NCBI GenBank assembly: GCA_963971285.1
Contig: OZ020254.1
Coordinates: 11,532,001 to 11,596,000, forward strand
Source of the DNA: Astropecten irregularis
Taxonomy: Eukaryota > Echinodermata > Asteroidea > Paxillosida > Astropectinidae
Length of the DNA stretch: 64,000 nt
Reading direction: 5' to 3'
Part shown: positions 22,201-30,200 of the stretch, piece after piece
How positions within the stretch are numbered: the first letter of the stretch is position 1
How the letters are laid out: each line of letters starts with the position of its first letter
Made by a program: the position numbers and the translations under genes
Notes under the pieces: generated by a model
The model's database searches: none
The model's input: only the letters and a program-made list of their open reading frames with translations
What the model was told of the DNA's origin: nothing

Positions 22201-23432
22201 ACTAACACAATCACCAAAATTGGCCAAAGTTTGTAGAGAAAGAATGATTGTTTTCAAACTTTATAGTCGGGGGAGGGGGGGGATTTCTGCTTTGCATCAT
22301 GCATTTGAAGCCTTTACAAAACCTGGGGTCGTTTCATCAAACTCATCGTAATTTACTATCAATCGTAGGACTTGTGCCGTGGCATACGTGGCAAGTGCGT
22401 TACTCAATTGACTCCCACCAATGTGGCCCGGGTTCAAATCCGGCCTAGGTCATATGTGAGTAGAGTTGTGCGTTGGTTCTCTCCTATGCTACGAGGGTTT
22501 TCTCCGGGTTCTCAGGTTTTCCTCCCTCCACAAAAATCAAACACTTTCGATCTCAGGCTGTACTCCGTAATCATATATGGGTTGATGTGGCTGGATTCAA
22601 TGGGTTATCCTTCGTATCTCGAGTTGTGATCGATCGTAGGGCTTCGTGAAATTGACCCCTTGGGTTGATTTCACCAAACCCGTCGTAACTTACTATCAAT
22701 CCTAGGACATGCAGCCCTATGTATGCCCTCTACATACATGTAGGCATAGGCCCCCCTACGATACTTTGTAACATGAGTTACTATCGATTGTAGGTTTGAG
22801 GCTAAAATTAGGACTTAGTTTGCTACTGCCACTTTAGGCTCACAAAACGAAACGAAGGGACGAAGCCGAAGAAAGGCTCCAGCTTTGCCATGTCGTCCCA
22901 AGCCATTTAAAAGGCCCTATAGATTCTGTGACCACATAAGATCCGGCCTGGTTTATTTATGGTGCACATTCATGACTCTCTCATTAGGGTAAAATTATCA
23001 AAATGGCAAGGGGCACCCCTTGTCATTTTTATAAATTTTGGCCTTAAACTGACTTTTTTCAGAAAAGTGTGTTATGTTCCTAAAAGGTATTTATGTGACT
23101 ATAAGGAACACATTTCGAGCAAAGAAAATGTCTTTTTTACTCCTAGAGGCAAATTGATGAATTGATTTGAAGACATTTTATTTTTCAGTGAAAATTAAGA
23201 AAATGTCGTTTTCATCAATTTTTGCCCAAAACTGACTTTTTTTTTCAGAAGAATATCAGACACTACCTCTTCTTAAGTCACTAGGGGCACAGAGCACAAG
23301 CCTTGCATCCAGACCTTTTCCAAACCCAAGAAACTAACCTAGATTAACCTTATATCGTTCCTCCTCTTGTACCTTGACCAGAGCTTGCAGATTGTCCGGA
23401 ACGAGGAGGATCTCGTCATCACCCAGAACTGA
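964..23432 (+). CDS. NCAPH: Condensin complex subunit 2 (CAP-H / Barren, gamma-kleisin), 17 coding exons
   Basis: Kleisin of condensin I. In the family it bridges the SMC2/SMC4 ATPase heads and recruits the HEAT subunits CAP-D2 and CAP-G to compact mitotic chromosomes. CDS = join(964..1250, 2753..2840, 3390..3482, 3975..4092, 5001..5065, 5812..5880, 6491..6698, 7963..8051, 9155..9420, 14204..14340, 15614..15732, 17644..17766, 18444..18545, 19434..19586, 20737..20844, 22012..22185, 23382..23432). All introns are GT..AG, phases agree, and the sum is 2250 nt = 749 residues plus TGA; vertebrate CAP-H is about 740. Diagnostic stretches seen: [12 protein letters not shown] (SMC2-binding N-terminal region), [26 protein letters not shown], a [12 protein letters not shown] block and [17 protein letters not shown] (C-terminal winged helix, SMC4-binding in the family). 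ATG 964 has A at -3; in-frame ATGs at 940 and 946 are alternatives, with an in-frame stop at 928. Identification is firm; the exact start is not. Confidence 0.96.
1795..1980. mobile_element. MITE, family with AACCCTAAC termini (degraded)
   Basis: Starts AAACCCTAACCC and ends near GGGGTTAGCC. Contains the TTTTTCCCTGTGGCAAG and TGTGTGGTAAGCAGC blocks also found at 44068-44255 and, inverted, at 16690-16865. Confidence 0.55.
2753..2840 (+). CDS. NCAPH: NCAPH coding exon 2
   Basis: Residues 96-125, ending [15 protein letters not shown], the start of the conserved N-terminal kleisin helix region. Acceptor GATAG before 2753, donor GTGAGT at 2841, phase 0 out. Confidence 0.95.
3060..3290 (+). repeat. 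tRNA-derived SINE
   Basis: A-box-like TAGCTCAGTAG, B box GGTTCAAATCC, then the shared tail CAATGACTTG...TTTCCTTTGTGGTTATTTGAT. In NCAPH intron 2. Confidence 0.7.
3390..3482 (+). CDS. NCAPH: NCAPH coding exon 3
   Basis: Residues 126-156, [20 protein letters not shown] and onward, the most conserved N-terminal CAP-H segment. Acceptor TTTTAACAG, donor GTATTC at 3483. Confidence 0.96.
3975..4092 (+). CDS. NCAPH: NCAPH coding exon 4
   Basis: Residues 157-196, containing [19 protein letters not shown], strongly CAP-H-like. Acceptor CCCATTCAG, donor GTAATT at 4093, phase 1 out. Confidence 0.96.
4556..4921. mobile_element. TTAA-type MITE, AAAGGTAGTATCATAC termini
   Basis: Inverted ends AAAGGTAGTATCATACTTTG and CAAAGTATGATACTACCTTT. 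Homologues at 8684-9033, 40130-40482 and 45514-45868, with partial copies at 19640-20370 and 41840-42210. The 40130 copy has TTAA on both sides. Confidence 0.8.
5001..5065 (+). CDS. NCAPH: NCAPH coding exon 5
   Basis: Residues 196-217, an acidic then lysine-rich linker (TKKSKK) that precedes the RHSNTIES segment. Acceptor CCTCTTACAG, donor GTGAAG at 5066. Confidence 0.88.
5220..5540 (-). repeat. SINE with conserved central domain, antisense
   Basis: The block AGGTACCCATTTAGTCCTGG...GTCTTGCCCAAGGATGCAAGC followed by an inverted B box (GACTCGAACCC) resembles widely distributed metazoan SINEs that share a central domain. In NCAPH intron 5. Confidence 0.65.
5812..5880 (+). CDS. NCAPH: NCAPH coding exon 6
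   Basis: Residues 218-240, [19 protein letters not shown], matching the conserved block in which family members have a similar HRTIE..LNN pattern. Acceptor after a T-rich tract, donor GTAAGA at 5881. Confidence 0.93.
5990..6445. repeat. Head-to-head tRNA-SINE pair
   Basis: Antisense copy 5990-6125 (inverted B box GGATTCGAACC, inverted A box GGAGCTACCCAGC), a spacer with GCTTCTGACTGTCAAACGAA, then a sense fragment 6355-6440 (GGATAGCTCAGTTTG, tail TTTGTTCACTTT). Same architecture as 15125-15460 and 61600-62190. Confidence 0.75.
6491..6698 (+). CDS. NCAPH: NCAPH coding exon 7
   Basis: Residues 241-310. It begins [20 protein letters not shown], the conserved DP.F.KT.A.FDE motif, and continues into an acidic linker ending DLSDVK. 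Acceptor GTGGTCAG, donor GTATGT at 6699, phase 1 out. Confidence 0.95.
6745..7335. mobile_element. MITE/DNA transposon remnant, GGGGTTTAC termini
   Basis: Left end GGGGTTTACATGGGGCACGC and right end GCGTGCTGCGTGTAAACCCC are inverted repeats; the 591-bp interior is CG-dinucleotide rich and noncoding. In NCAPH intron 7. Confidence 0.75.
7495..7610 (-). repeat. tRNA-derived SINE, antisense
   Basis: GGATTCGAACCAGTGATC (inverted B box) and CCAACTGAGCTATCCAGCCC (inverted A box), with the family tail at 7495-7525. Confidence 0.75.
7700..7854. mobile_element. Short MITE with TAGCGCTCCGCACTT ends
   Basis: Left TAGCGCTCCGCACTT and right AAGTGCGGAGCGCTA are exact inverted repeats 155 bp apart, next to a short GAATT tandem run. 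Confidence 0.8.
7963..8051 (+). CDS. NCAPH: NCAPH coding exon 8
   Basis: Residues 310-339, including [18 protein letters not shown], a conserved short motif with the invariant-looking FTxW. Acceptor at 7961-7962 chosen because it alone keeps phase; the AG at 7996-7997 would break it. Donor GTACAC at 8052. Confidence 0.92.
8410..8650. repeat. Inverted-repeat family with GGATC(G/A)AAAC core
   Basis: Two inverted halves, each with ATAAACTG.TGCAAACTGCT and a GAGGGCCTGA...GATCC segment. Related pieces occur at 2865-2900, 21905-21965, 60095-60170 and 63735-63945. In NCAPH intron 8. Confidence 0.6.
8684..9033. mobile_element. TTAA-type MITE, second full copy
   Basis: Ends AAAGGTACTGTACTTTGG and CCAAAGTATGATATTACCTT; interior matches the 4556 and 40130 copies (for example TGAAATGCTGTATTTATCCA). 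Confidence 0.8.
9155..9420 (+). CDS. NCAPH: NCAPH coding exon 9
   Basis: Residues 340-428. [19 protein letters not shown] is the conserved part; the rest is an acidic, glycine-rich linker of low complexity. Donor GTAGGT at 9421 opens the satellite-filled intron, phase 2 out. Confidence 0.93.
9430..12130 (+). repeat. Satellite, 77-bp period, in NCAPH intron 9
   Basis: About 34 tandem copies; the marker GTATGACGTTTGG recurs every 77 bp (9851, 9928, 10005). Several units lack 4 bp (GAGGTTTCAG for GAGGATATTTTCAG), giving 73 bp. The first, partial unit at 9430-9530 is of the 87-bp type. Confidence 0.95.
12131..13985 (+). repeat. Satellite, 87-bp period, in NCAPH intron 9
   Basis: About 21 copies; GTGAGGTTTGG recurs every 87 bp (12668, 12755, 12842). 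Shares TTTGGCTTGAGGTCTGTT and GTGCCGTCCTAAATATGGC with the 77-bp unit. Some copies carry CTTACAGTGATGTCC in place of CTTATGGTGCCGTCC. Because 87 is divisible by 3, it reads as a 29-residue repeat, which I regard as non-coding. Confidence 0.95.
14204..14340 (+). CDS. NCAPH: NCAPH coding exon 10
   Basis: Residues 428-474. The correct frame reads [20 protein letters not shown] then [14 protein letters not shown], the conserved EYSYF..WAGP.HW signature of CAP-H. Acceptor TTGTTGCAG, donor GTCAGT at 14341. Longer open frames over this exon are shadows. Confidence 0.95.
14576..14848. mobile_element. MITE with GGTGCGTTCC ends
   Basis: Left GGGGTGCGTTCCGCTTGCG, right TAGAACGCACTCC; homologous to the inverted copy at 53112-53370 (shared GTGGAACGCACACGCAACA and ATCTTTCATTCAA on opposite strands). 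Confidence 0.75.
15125..15460. repeat. Head-to-head tRNA-SINE pair
   Basis: Antisense head 15150-15222 (GGATTTGAACC; CCAACTGAGCTACCCAGCC), spacer with TTCTGACTGTCAAACGAGC, then sense head 15335-15400 (AAGCTCAGTTGGTAAGAGCA; GGTTCGAATCC) and tail TTTCCCTTGTGGTTATCTGA. In NCAPH intron 10. Confidence 0.85.
15614..15732 (+). CDS. NCAPH: NCAPH coding exon 11
   Basis: Residues 474-513: a KKAKTKKP basic patch followed by [15 protein letters not shown], conserved in the family. Acceptor TTTTTAACAG, donor GTAGGA at 15733. Confidence 0.95.
15791..15920. mobile_element. MITE, GGTTGATTTCACCAA termini
   Basis: Ends GGGGTTGATTTCACCAA and TTTGGTGAAATCAACCCC; body has CCTACGATTGATAGTAAGTT. Family members at 21538-21832, 22325-22665, 22663-22800, 24148-24860 (interrupted), 48928-49074, 62890-63080 and 63080-63300. 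Confidence 0.8.
15940..16686. mobile_element. MITE with GGCCTTTTC ends, interrupted by a second MITE
   Basis: Left GGCCTTTTCTCTTTTCG, right GATAGTGTGAAAAGCCC; same family as 51740-52303 (GGACTTTTCACACTATCC...GATAGTGTGAAAAGGCC). The interior is split by the element at about 16143-16563. In NCAPH intron 11. Confidence 0.75.
16143..16563. mobile_element. Nested MITE, TTTCGCA.GCGAACGG ends
   Basis: Left GGTTTCGCAAGCGAACGGAT and right ATCCGTTCGCATGCGAAACT are inverted repeats; the interior is noncoding. Confidence 0.8.
16690..16865. mobile_element. MITE, ACCACAC-rich family, inverted copy
   Basis: Reverse complement of the 44068-44255 repeat; it carries GCTGTTTACCACACCACACA and ends GAGTTAGGGTCAATTA. 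Confidence 0.6.
17030..17518 (+). mobile_element. LINE 3' end fragment with TGAT tail
   Basis: Broken frames read [20 protein letters not shown] then HVSKERLL, typical of the C-terminus of a non-LTR reverse transcriptase ORF, followed by a GC-rich stretch and a terminal TGATTGATTGATTG microsatellite, a common LINE tail. In NCAPH intron 11; multiple stops, so dead. Confidence 0.75.
17644..17766 (+). CDS. NCAPH: NCAPH coding exon 12
   Basis: Residues 514-554, with [19 protein letters not shown] and KPNFVV, the conserved TTLP.D..Y....L..L.LKP block. Acceptor CACCCTACAG, donor GTGAGT at 17767. Confidence 0.95.
17815..18350. repeat. GAGTAC-rich degenerate repeat
   Basis: Dense in CGAGTAC/GAGTACT and their inverses, for example GAGTACTAAGACAGGTCAAG and GGGAGTACGAGTACCGAGTA. 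Looks like a decayed element folding on itself; class unknown. In NCAPH intron 12. Confidence 0.45.
18444..18545 (+). CDS. NCAPH: NCAPH coding exon 13
   Basis: Residues 555-588, ending in [17 protein letters not shown], one of the best conserved CAP-H motifs. Acceptor TGTTTTGCAG, donor GTAAGG at 18546. Confidence 0.96.
18615..19140 (+). repeat. Triplicated 229-bp tandem repeat
   Basis: Landmark TACATTTTCGTACAGG at 18673 and 18902 (229 bp apart) and a shortened third copy at 19069. Also GGCCCAACCCATACCAT at two positions. In NCAPH intron 13. Confidence 0.85.
19434..19586 (+). CDS. NCAPH: NCAPH coding exon 14
   Basis: Residues 589-639. An acidic VDDDDDHE run starts it and [10 protein letters not shown] ends it, matching the family's LVAEP.KV block. 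Acceptor CTTGAACAG, donor GTAAAT at 19587. Confidence 0.94.
19846..20221. mobile_element. TTAA-flanked MITE nested inside another MITE
   Basis: TTAA at 19842-19845 and 20222-20225 flanks inverted ends AGGGATTGCATACGTTTGG and CCAAACGTATGCAATGCC. It sits inside an inverted copy of the AAAGGTA MITE (19640-20370), whose broken sequence resumes after the right TTAA. TTAA duplication is typical of piggyBac and Kolobok superfamilies. Confidence 0.85.
20737..20844 (+). CDS. NCAPH: NCAPH coding exon 15
   Basis: Residues 640-675, [20 protein letters not shown] then KSLMW, the first half of the C-terminal kleisin winged-helix region. Acceptor ACAATGCAG, donor GTGAGG at 20845. Confidence 0.96.
22012..22185 (+). 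CDS. NCAPH: NCAPH coding exon 16
   Basis: Residues 676-733, including [19 protein letters not shown], the near-invariant C-terminal motif. Acceptor CCCCCTCAG, donor GTTTGT at 22186. Confidence 0.96.
22425..22570 (+). repeat. tRNA-like SINE fragment inside a MITE
   Basis: CCCGGGTTCAAATCCGG (B box) then GGGTTTTCTCCGGGTTCTC and TTTTCCTCCCTCCAC. Interrupts the MITE 22325-22665 whose halves flank it. Confidence 0.6.
23382..23432 (+). CDS. NCAPH: NCAPH coding exon 17 and stop
   Basis: Last 16 residues, [16 protein letters not shown], then TGA at 23430-23432. Acceptor CTTGACCAG. The acidic EEDL.. tail resembles other CAP-H C-termini. Confidence 0.94.
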   Translation, partial: SLQIVRNEEDLVITQN

Positions 23433-24288
23433 ATCTGTCCCAGATGGAGCTTCCACCCAGCCCTCTCAGCAACCATGTACCCCCAGCTGCTTGCCCATGG
23501 CTTAGACAACAGAAAGGAGCAAGCCCATCAAACAACAGGACCAAGTAGCTGAAACAAAGTTCAAAACTAAACCAGAAGCCGTCTCAAATTTCGTCAAGGT
23601 AAAAGCGTTCCCACTTGTCACCATCCGCGACTGCCAGCAGATTATCAAACTGCCACGCCTTGATTTAATTTGATTTAATACAGTTGGACTTTGACGTGGA
23701 ACATGTCTGAAGCTCTTGGACTTTGTTCTTATATCGGTATGAGGTATGGCTGACACACTGGATTGATTGTAAACCTGCTTCTCGACACTGGGTAAAAATT
23801 AGCACAAATTCACAAGACAAAATTGAAATTAGAATTTACAATTTGATGGGGCAGGAAAAAGAGTTTTGCAATGTATGCAACATTCTAGGGGCTCCTATCT
23901 TACACTACCGTTGTTGCACCCTAACATTATACCATGTATACAGGATAGATGGAACAAAGTGCACCATTTTGAAAAATCTGATCAGCCACAAGGACTCAAT
24001 GAGTCTTGGTGACGCGTGGTCACATTTGCAAAGATGTAGGCAGTTTACAGTTGGGTTAATAGTCCCACATTGCAGGATTTGATTTTATAGCCAGTGAAGT
24101 AAATTTCAGAGCCTTGGTTTAAGTGCCTGACACTATACCAGGCCAGTGGTCGATTTCACAAAGGTCTACAAGCGATCATAACTTGAGTTACAAAGGATAA
24201 CCTGTCGTATCCTATGTAGGGCTGCAGTGCAATCATAAGTCCTACCATTGGTAGTACATTGTAAGTTATGATGAGTTTGGTGAAATCA

Positions 24289-24839
24289 TGGAAGAAGGAA
24301 TAGAAGGAGTTCGAACAAACCAGAGATAAAACAATTAGACCCACTCGCCGAAGCATTACCATAATCCTTAAAATCGGGCCAAATAAGCCACAAAAAGTAG
24401 GGACCCAGATGTGATCTACTGTCCAGTCGCAAGCATAACAATAGCGGTGCGCGTAGTGCATACGAGAACGAATTTGCCGATATGTTTTACAACGTACAAA
24501 ACATCCATTTTTATTTGGCAAATCAAACAAATGGATCAGTTCGGACCATCTAACAGTTCGGCAATCCAAAACAACTAGAATTTATTTCCTGGTGTCTCTG
24601 ATTCTTGCGAAAAAAAAAAACAGGTTAATATGAGATCTTTTTCTAAACAAATAGTACGTTTGAGACTGAGGTGCCGTACGTCATCAAACAATTCCTTACT
24701 CAAGTGCGACCGCAGAGCAGCGAGGTGCTATATGCACAAAGACACTTAGAGTGTGGAGGAAGAATTTAAAAGACAATTGCTTTGGCGAGGGGGTCGTTTG
24801 ATCTCTGGTTTGTTTGAACTCCTTCTATTCCTTCCGCCA
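24289..24839. mobile_element. 551-bp TIR element inserted in an older MITE
   Basis: Ends TGGAAGAAGGAATAGAAGG and, inverted, CCTTCTATTCCTTCCGCCA with arms of about 40 bp. Direct repeat TGGTGAAATCA occurs at 24278-24288 and 24840-24850; deleting the element and one repeat restores the standard MITE end. Noncoding interior. Confidence 0.85.
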
Positions 24840-25869
24840 TGGTGAAATCAACCCCTGGACCCTGACTCAAGAACCTATATGGCACCACATCGTCCCAATG
24901 ACATCAGCAACACTAGTCTGTAATCTGTACACCAGACCACACCCCACTCTCGGCTCCCAATGGGTCTTATAGGCCAATTACATGTACCATCAAAAAGATG
25001 AATTATTAGACTGTATTGCAATTTGCCAGACATTGCGGCAATTACATGCAATGCACGCTGGCAAATCACAGACAGTCAGACAGTGTGAATCCATTCAGTC
25101 GTAGCATAACAAGGCAGTCGCAGTCATTCATCTTTTGCATCATTACTGTCACTGCCGAGTATTTTGTTTCTATTTTTGTGTCTAAACTGACACTATTTCC
25201 AACTGTTAGAATTCGCTCAAACAAATTCCTTGCTTGTTTTTCTTGTCCATGTTATTTGGACCAGCAAAGGTCATGATTTTTTACATGTTAAATAATGTAT
25301 ATAAGCTGTCATATTTGTCCCAATTAATAATAGTATTCTTTCAAAAACTGTACAAATATTTTTTAGCAAACAATGATATAATTTTCTTTCTCTTTTTTTG
25401 TTACTCACTTTTTTTTCATTGTTGTATATATTCAGTCAGTAGAGCGTGCGCATTATATATTTGAAATCGTGAGTGCTGCTGCAGAAATTTTGCTTTTAGA
25501 GTATTTTGTTTTTCTTTCCCATGATTAGTTTAGCGTCAATTTTAATTTCACTGGGACTTTATGGTTTATTGTAAATAAGCACTTGCGGTGCGTTTTGAGT
25601 GTTTCTCGAGTGTCGTTTCGTAGAGGATTTCTGGCTGGTAGAAACGAGAGAATAATTGGTTTGTTTGTACGAATTATAAAGGCAGCACGATCTTTTGGAG
25701 GAGCCAAAATTCCCTTTCAGTAGAAATCTGTGCTGTTTGGTCGAGGCAAACTGTTATCAATGTAATGTACTATATTTATTGCATGTTGATTTCATTTCGT
25801 TTTCTCTCGAACTGTCTTCTTGCAGCTGCCGATTTTAGCTGAATACATGTAGACAAGTAGATGCATTTG

Positions 25870-25875
25870 AATAAA
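25870..25875 (+). promoter_or_regulatory. Candidate NCAPH polyadenylation signal
   Basis: AATAAA in the context GCATTTGAATAAAACC, 2.4 kb after the NCAPH stop and about 100 bp before the satellite complex starts. Confidence 0.45.
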
Positions 25876-25979
25876 ACCAATAACACATGAAACGAGAAAG
25901 CCTTGTGTAGTTTACGAGTGAAAATCTTTTTGCTTCACAGGAAACGTAGAGTATGGGCGCAAATAATATGATTCTACGA

Positions 25980-26219
25980 TCTACTGATCAATCACACACA
26001 GGGCTTCATACGTATAGCTACCATCTACTGATCAATCACACACAGGGCTTCATACGTATAGTGACCATCAATCACACACAAGCTTCATACGTATGGCTAC
26101 CATCAATCATACACAAGCTTCATACGTATAGCTACCATCTACTGATCAATCACACACAGGGCTTCATACGTACAGCTACCATCTACTGATCAATCACACA
26201 AAGGGCTTCATAGTTCATA
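25980..26219 (+). repeat. 44-bp satellite, left edge
   Basis: Units of CTACTGATCAATCACACACA plus GGGCTTCATACGTATAGCTA, partly shortened to about 35 bp. Same family as 33999-35228. Confidence 0.9.
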
Positions 26220-26222
26220 GTT

Positions 26223-26952
26223 TCCCCAGTAGTTCCTCCAATATAGAGTAGTGCCCCCCTAGTAGTAGTTCCCCCAGTAGTGCCCCCTAGTAGTTCCCCC
26301 AGTAGTTCCCCCAGTAGTTCCCCCCCAGTAGTGCCCCCCAGTAGTTCCCCCAGTAGTGCCCCCAGTAGTGCCCCCTAGTAGTTCCCCCAGTAGTGCCCCC
26401 TAGTAGTTCCCCCAGTAGTGCCCCCTAGTAGTTCCCCCAGTAGTTCCCCCAGTAGTGCCCCCAGTAGTGCCCCCTAGTAGTTCCCCTAGTAGTTCTCCCA
26501 GTAGTGCCCCTAGTAGTTCCCCCAGTAGTGCCCCCAGTAGTTCCCCCAGTAGTGCCCCCCTAGTAGTTCCCCCAGTAGTTCCCCCAGTATGGAGTAGTTC
26601 CCCCAGTAGTGCCCCCAGTAGTGCCCCTAGTAGTTCCCCCTAGTAGTTCCCCCAGTAGTGCCCCCTAGTAGTTCCCCCAGTAGTGCCCCCAGTAGTTCCC
26701 CCAGTTTGGAGTAGTTCCCCCTAGTAGTTCCCCAAGTAGTGCCCCCAGTAGTTCCCCCAGTTTGGAGTAGTTCCCCCAGTAGTGCCCCCAGTAGTTCCCC
26801 CAGTTTAGAGTAGTGCCCCCAGTAGTTCCCCCAGTTTGGAGTAGTTCCCCCAGTAGTTCCCCCAGTTTGGAGTAGTTCCCCCAGTAGTGCCCCCAGTAGT
26901 TCCCCAGTTTGGAGTAGTTCCCCTAGTAGTTCCCCCAGTAGTTCCCCCAGTA
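26223..26952 (+). repeat. 12-bp minisatellite AGTAGTTCCCCC / AGTAGTGCCCCC
   Basis: About 60 units, with occasional GTTTGGAGTAG interruptions. The complementary strand has runs of 4-5 G every 12 bases, a canonical G-quadruplex pattern. Confidence 0.95.
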
Positions 26953-27280
26953 CAGAGTACTGACAATGAAATCAATTCCATTGCATTTTAAGACACCAAT
27001 ATTGATTATTTACAAGATAACGTGATTTAGTATGTCATTTTATCATCTGGTCATTTCTTATGTTAGTTTCCCTTAATTGACGTTTTAAATGATTAAATAG
27101 TTGTGTTCTCAGTGAAGTAATTACAATGTAACAAATAAAAATCACTTTCATTGAGATAATCGATTGTGGTTTGAGTATTTTATTCAAAATGAGCGTTTTT
27201 CTGTGAAATGTTCATAAGATTAGATTGACAGTTATAACATTAATAAGTACTGGGTATAGGCCTACATACATGTGGTTATA
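26953..27280. other. Non-repetitive island inside the satellite complex
   Basis: AT-rich, no ORF or motif recognised. It contains an AATAAA at about 27136. Confidence 0.5.
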
Positions 27281-30200
27281 CCATCAATCACACACAGGCT
27301 TCATACGTATATCTATCATCAAACACATCCAGCTTCATACGTATATCTATCATCAATCGCATACAAGCTTCATACGTATATCTATCATCAATCACATACA
27401 AGCTTCATACGTATATCTATTATCAATCGCATACAAGCTTCATACTTATAACTATCATCAATCACATACAAGCTTCATACGTATATCTATTATCAATCGC
27501 ATACAAGCTTCATACGTATATCTATCATCAATCACAAACAGGCTTCATACGTATATCTATCATCAATCACATACAAGCTTCATACGTTTATCTATCATCA
27601 ATCACATAAAAGCTTCATACGTATATCTATCATCAATCACATACAAGCTTCATACGTATATCTATCATCAATCGCATACAAGCTTCATACGTATATCTAC
27701 CATCAATCGCATACAAGCTTCATACGTATATCTACCATCAATCGCATACAGGCTTCATACGTATATCTATCATCAATCACATCCAGCTTCAAACGTATAT
27801 CTATCATCAATCACATCCAGCTTCATACGTATATCTATCATCAATCACATACAAGCTTCATACTTATATCTATCATCAATCACAGACAAGCTTCATACGT
27901 ATATCTATCATTAATCACATACAAGCTTCATACACATATCTATCATTAATCACATACAGGCTTCATACGTATATCTATCATCAATCACAAACAAGCTTCA
28001 TACGTATATCTATCATCAATCACATACAAGCTTCATACACATATCTATCATCAATCACAAACAAGCTTCATACGTATATCTATCATCAATCACAGACAAG
28101 CTTCATACATGTATGTATATCTATCATCAATCACATACAAGCTTCATACTTATATCTATCATCAATCACAAACAAGCTTCATACTTATATCTATCATCAA
28201 TCACATACAAGCTTCATACTTATATCTATCATCAATCACAAACAAGCTTCATACTTCTATCTATCATCAATCACAAACAAGCTTCATACTTATATCTATC
28301 ATCAATCACAAACAAGCTTCATACTTATATCTATCATCAATCACAAACAAGCTTCATACTTATATCTATCATCAATCACAAACAAGCTTCATACTTATAT
28401 CTATCATCAATCACAAACAAGCTTCATACTTATATCTATCATCAATCACAAACAAGCTTCATACTTATATCTATCATCAATCACAAACAAGCTTCATACT
28501 TATATCTATCATCAATCACATACAGGCTTCATACTTCTATCTATCATCAATCACAAACAAGCTTCATACTTATATCTATCATCAATCACAAACAAGCTTC
28601 ATACTTATATCTATCATCAATCACATACAGGCTTCATACTTATATCTATCATCAATCACAAACAAGCTTCATACTTATATCTATCATCAATCACAAACAA
28701 GCTTCATACTTATATCTATCATTAATCACAAACAAGCTTCATACTTATATCTATCATCAATCACAAACAAGCTTCATACTTATATCTATCATCAATCACA
28801 AACAAGCTTCATACTTATATCTATCATCAATCACAAACAAGCTTCATACTTATATCTATCATCAATCACAAACAAGCTTCATACTTATATCTATCATCAA
28901 TCACATACAGGCTTCATACTTATATCTATCATCAATCACAAACAAGCTTCATACTTATATCTATCATCAATCACAAACAAGCTTCATACTTATATCTATC
29001 ATCAATCACAAACAAGCTTCATACTTATATCTATCATCAATCACAAACAAGCTTCATACTTATATCTATCATCAATCACAAACAAGCTTCATACTTATAT
29101 CTATCATCAATCACAAACAAGCTTCATACTTATATCTATCATCAATCACAAACAAGCTTCATACTTATATCTATCATCAATCACATACAAGCTTCATACT
29201 TATATCTATCATCAATCACAAACAAGCTTCATACTTATATCTATCATCAATCACAAACAAGCTTCATACTTATATCTATCATCAATCACAAACAAGCTTC
29301 ATACTTATATCTATCATCAATCACAAACAAGCTTCATACTTATATCTATCATCAATCACATACAAGCTTCATACTTATATCTATCATCAATCACAAACAA
29401 GCTTCATACTTATATCTATCATCAATCACAAACAAGCTTCATACTTATATCTATCATCAATCACAAACAAGCTTCATACTTATATCTATCATCAATCACA
29501 AACAAGCTTCATACTTATATCTATCATCAATCACAAACAAGCTTCATACTTATATCTATCATCAATCACAAACAAGCTTCATACTTATATCTATCATCAA
29601 TCACAAACAAGCTTCATACTTATATCTATCATCAATCACAAACAAGCTTCATACTTATATCTATCATCAATCACAAACAAGCTTCATACTTATATCTATC
29701 ATCAATCACAAACAAGCTTCATACTTATATCTATCATCAATCACATACAAGCTTCATACTTATATCTATCATCAATCACAAACAAGCTTCATACTTATAT
29801 CTATCATCAACCACATACAGGCTTCATACTTATATCTATCATCAATCACAAACAAGCTTCATACTTATATCTATCATCAATCACAAACAAGCTTCATACT
29901 TATATCTATCATCAATCACATACAGGCTGCATACTTATTATCTATCATCAATCACAAACAAGCTTCATACTTACATCTATCATCAATCACAAACAAGCTT
30001 CATACTTTTATCTATCATCAATCACATACAGGCTTCATACTTATATCTATCATCAATCACAAACAAGCTTCATACTTATATCTATCATCAATCACAAACA
30101 AGCATCAATCACAAACAAGCTTCATACTTATATCTATCATCAATCACAAACAAGCTTCATACTTATATCTATCATCAATCACAAACAAGCTTCATACTTA

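Larger units (their letters stand above)
23433..25890 (+). other. Probable NCAPH 3' UTR
   Basis: About 2.4 kb with no further exon. The first good AATAAA downstream of the stop is at 25870, so this is the likely 3' UTR. Within it lies a decayed MITE (24148-24290 continuing at 24840-24860) interrupted by a younger 551-bp element. Inferred from the signal position only. Confidence 0.5.

Noticed and set aside
26455-26643. Ser/Pro-rich ORF
   Set aside because: Translation of the 12-bp minisatellite only.
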